Below, one piece after another: positions 7,301-9,291 of a DNA stretch of 9,291 nucleotides. Position 1 is the stretch's first letter. Every line of letters begins with the position of its first letter. The position numbers and the translations under genes are program-made. This DNA comes from Bacteroidota bacterium (GTDB lineage: Bacteria; Bacteroidota; Bacteroidia; JACCXN01): the NCBI GenBank assembly GCA_013696965.1, contig JACCXN010000028.1, positions 1 through 9,291 of the forward strand, read 5' to 3'. The notes under the pieces are model-generated. The model had not been told where the DNA came from. It did not search any database and saw nothing but the letters and a program-made list of their open reading frames with translations.

Positions 7301-8893
7301 AATGCCAATTATGACGGTATTAATTATCATGGGGGCAGCAATGCGACTTTAACTCTCAATAGTTCAAATATTTCAAATAATTTGATTGGAGGCATATACG
7401 TCTCTGGCGCAAATATTAAGATAAGATGCAGCTCCATAAAAAACAATGCATATGAAGGTATATTTATGGATAATAACTCTACCCTCACAATGAGCAGCGA
7501 CCATGAAACAGGTTATAATGACCTAAGAGGAAATGGTTTTGATGCTGCCTATGGTAATGGAGATAAGATTAATATTAGATTCAAAAATGCGAAAAATTTC
7601 CTTGTAAATAATGGATATAATAATTTATCAACGGGTACTAATGTGCATTATAAATGTGCAAGTACAGATAATGTTTGTGATCCATCTATTGATGGAACAC
7701 TTAGAATAGATTATAATAACTGTGGCAATAATAACTGTTCAGACATACATATTCAAGCTAATAATAACAGATGGATTTCAGATCAAATTACATTCCCTGC
7801 ACTACCCAGATACAAAAAAGAATATAAATTAACCACAAGCTATAATTGTTATCATAATCAATACTCGCAAGGTCAGACAAGAAAAATCCTACTCAAAGAT
7901 GATTATCCTCAAAACAATCAGAGTTGCCCTTCAAGTGGAGGCGGAGGAGTAATAGTAATAGATAATCCTTTATTCTTTTGCCCATCCTGTATTGTGATTA
8001 ACACGCCTTCTTTTAATAATAAAAAAATAAATTTAGCTGTAAGGGAAATAATTGAGAAAGTAGTACCTGACCAAACGGGTTCTCAAAATACAAATAGGAT
8101 TGCTGTGCAAAATTTCCATGAAATATTTAAATATCTAAAAGATAATGAACCTGCAATAAACAATAAAGATGCTTATTTAATTAAACTATCCTATCAATAT
8201 ATGCTGGAAGCCCTTGGGAATGCATATATAAATAATGAACTTCAGGAAGTTTCTTTAAATTCAAATATGCCTGATGAAGTCTTGAAGGTATTGGATACTC
8301 AGAATTATATTTTAGACTATTCCGATTGTTTTACACCGGCCTTATATGAAGATAAGAAGATTTCTTTGGGGTTAGATAAAGGACAGGTTTTAAGACTTGC
8401 AGGAAAACGTAATCTGGCATTAAATGAATTTAATAATATACTTTCAGGTGCAACATTGTCTGATAAAGAAACTATAGAATCCTGGATTTGTTTAACTGAA
8501 AAAGAATTAAGTTTACAAAATGAGCTTATTGACATACATGAATTTACATCTGAAATTGAAAGCTGTCCAAAAACAAGAAAAAGAAATTCCACTTCTTCAA
8601 ATAGATTTGTGCAGGAATTAGAACTGAAGGAAAATGAACATAAACATAAAGATTTTAATTTTAAATTATATCCGAATCCTGCAAGCAATGCTGTTAAGGT
8701 TCAGTTACCGGGAACAGATACTTATTCAGAACTGATTATTTATAATTCGTTAGGAATACAGGTAAAAACAATTCAATTAAATACAGAACAAGAACTATTT
8801 ATTGATTGTACACATTTTGCAACAGGCATTTATCAATTTGTTTTAAAATCAGGAAATAGCGTTTTAGTTGAACGACTTGTTATTAGTAAATAA
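4333..8893 (+). CDS. Giant T9SS-exported protein: glycoside-hydrolase-like barrel plus parallel beta-helix, frameshifted in its signal peptide
   Basis: Residue numbers count from the TTG at 4370, from which 1,507 residues are open. Residues 10-360 look like a clan GH-A glycoside hydrolase (beta/alpha)8 barrel. RIGG is at 51-54, a probable acid/base Glu127 in GNEP, AFHTYP at 218-223, and a probable nucleophile Glu270 in TEF. A beta-sandwich follows to about 447. The GH family (39, 51 or 79-like) and substrate are not determinable. Then come Ig-like and SprB-like domains (about 480-642), a right-handed parallel beta-helix with many short Gly/Asn turns (about 643-1130), a Gly-rich linker (1190), a helical, TPR-like region (about 1215-1420), and a T9SS type A sorting domain (1431-1507; KLYPNPAS to ERLVISK). 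No signal peptide is encoded after 4370. Upstream, in the same frame, KKKLLCVLAILLLITNITIG would be an excellent one, but its ATG at 4333 is one base out of frame because of ten As at 4336-4345. I therefore place the start at 4333 with a frame disruption. Confidence 0.88.
4336..4345 (+). repeat. A10 homopolymer at the signal-peptide frameshift
   Basis: Ten consecutive A residues directly follow the ATG at 4333. With ten As the ATG frame ends at a TAA after about 30 codons. With nine As (or twelve) it joins the 1,507-residue frame and makes a complete signal peptide. The run is therefore a potential on/off switch by replication or polymerase slippage, or a sequence-length error. Confidence 0.85.
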
Positions 8894-8911
8894 CAAAACT
8901 AACAGAAGAAA

Positions 8912-9291
8912 AATTGCAGGAACTTTGGGTGAGAGGAAATAGCTCTTTGACTTTTGCCAAGGTGTGTTGGCTTTTGGGATGTGGCAAAAGGCAATGTGCT
9001 ATTGTGCGGCTGGGGATTTCAATTTTTTTTTTGCGGGTGGGGAAAAATTAAAGCACGAAGCGTAAGGCTGCTCTGAACCTTGAAGATTGCAGAAAAGGTG
9101 CTCAATGAAAAAGACAAAAAAGGCTCGCGTTCCTTTCTGTCATTGCGTTACAGAATGCTATTGCATAACGTTATTTGCATATACGCAGGTGGCGATTATT
9201 GCACCGAACCAAAAACCGCGGGCAGCAAAGTTAATAGAAATTAAAGGCTTTGCAATAGAGTACCTAGACCGCCACTTGAGGATATGCAATG
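8912..9291 (+). repeat. Dispersed repeat, copy C (cut off by window end)
   Basis: The unit starts 18 bases after the stop of the large T9SS gene. Its left flank (8912-9169) aligns loosely with 1505-1750: shared blocks include GCTCTTT, GTGTTGGC, a T-run/G-rich/A-run block (9023-9047) and AAAGGTGCT. The core (9175-9289) differs from copy B at 8 of 115 positions with no gaps. It has the same orientation as copy B, at a distance of 7,419 bp. The right flank would lie beyond the window. No coding frame is conserved with copy B. A perfect 9-bp stem, CTTTTGCCA/TGGCAAAAG (8951-8959 with 8982-8990), lies 57 bases after the gene; it lacks a following T-run, so I do not call it a terminator. Confidence 0.78.
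9175..9289 (+). other. Conserved palindromic core of repeat copy C
   Basis: Arms TTGCATATACGCAGGTGGCG (9175-9194) and CGCCACTTGAGGATATGCAA (9270-9289) pair over 20 positions, as 17 Watson-Crick, one G-U and two mismatches. Relative to copy B, a U-G pair at arm position 13 has become A-U, changed on both sides. Upstream lies GCATAAC (9163-9169), the exact complement of the GTTATGC seen after the copy B core. The inner GCAAAG/CTTTGC stem is unchanged. Confidence 0.6.

Noticed and set aside
8317-8688. 123-codon minus-strand open frame
   Set aside because: Antisense shadow of the C-terminal part of the large T9SS gene; it has a Ser/Phe/Leu-rich artefactual composition.
8951-8990. Rho-independent terminator of the large T9SS gene
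   Set aside because: The 9-bp stem has a 22-base loop and no following T-run, and it coincides with a conserved hairpin of the dispersed repeat.

Overview
The window is AT-rich and almost certainly comes from a member of the Bacteroidota. Two large proteins end in type IX secretion system (T9SS) type A sorting domains, which are known only from that phylum. Start sites lack Shine-Dalgarno sequences, and several upstream regions carry a Bacteroidota-type -7 box (TAnnTTTG). I see no rRNA, tRNA, transposase, integrase or CRISPR array.

Layout from left to right. Positions 1-310 are non-coding and hold a short tandem repeat and a partial copy (A) of a dispersed repeat. Two small minus-strand genes follow: an exported protein of unknown function (925-1425) and, downstream of it, a putative lipoprotein of unknown function (311-838). 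Positions 1456-2374 contain no believable gene. They hold a full copy (B, about 600 bp) of the dispersed repeat and then an array of ten 11-bp units. Next is a divergent pair of T9SS cargo genes separated by about 185 bp: a seven-bladed beta-propeller protein on the minus strand (2375-4147) and a roughly 1,520-residue multidomain protein on the plus strand (4333-8893). A third repeat copy (C) starts 18 bases after the large gene and runs off the window end.

The large plus-strand gene has an N-terminal glycoside-hydrolase-like barrel with NEP and TEF catalytic-type motifs, Ig/SprB-like domains, a long parallel beta-helix, a helical region and a sorting domain. Its natural ATG and signal peptide are out of frame with the rest by one base, exactly at a run of ten A residues. 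That could be phase variation, transcriptional slippage or a sequencing error.

The most unusual feature is the dispersed repeat. Its 115-bp core is 93% identical between copies B and C with no indels, and is bounded by 20-nt inverted arms that show a compensatory base-pair change. Hairpins in the less conserved flank keep their fold while changing sequence. Copies of the repeat box in the gene blocks (A | two small genes | B | T9SS pair | C). This could be a structured RNA, a folded single-stranded recombination site of the integron attC type, or another mobile non-coding repeat. The sequence alone does not decide.
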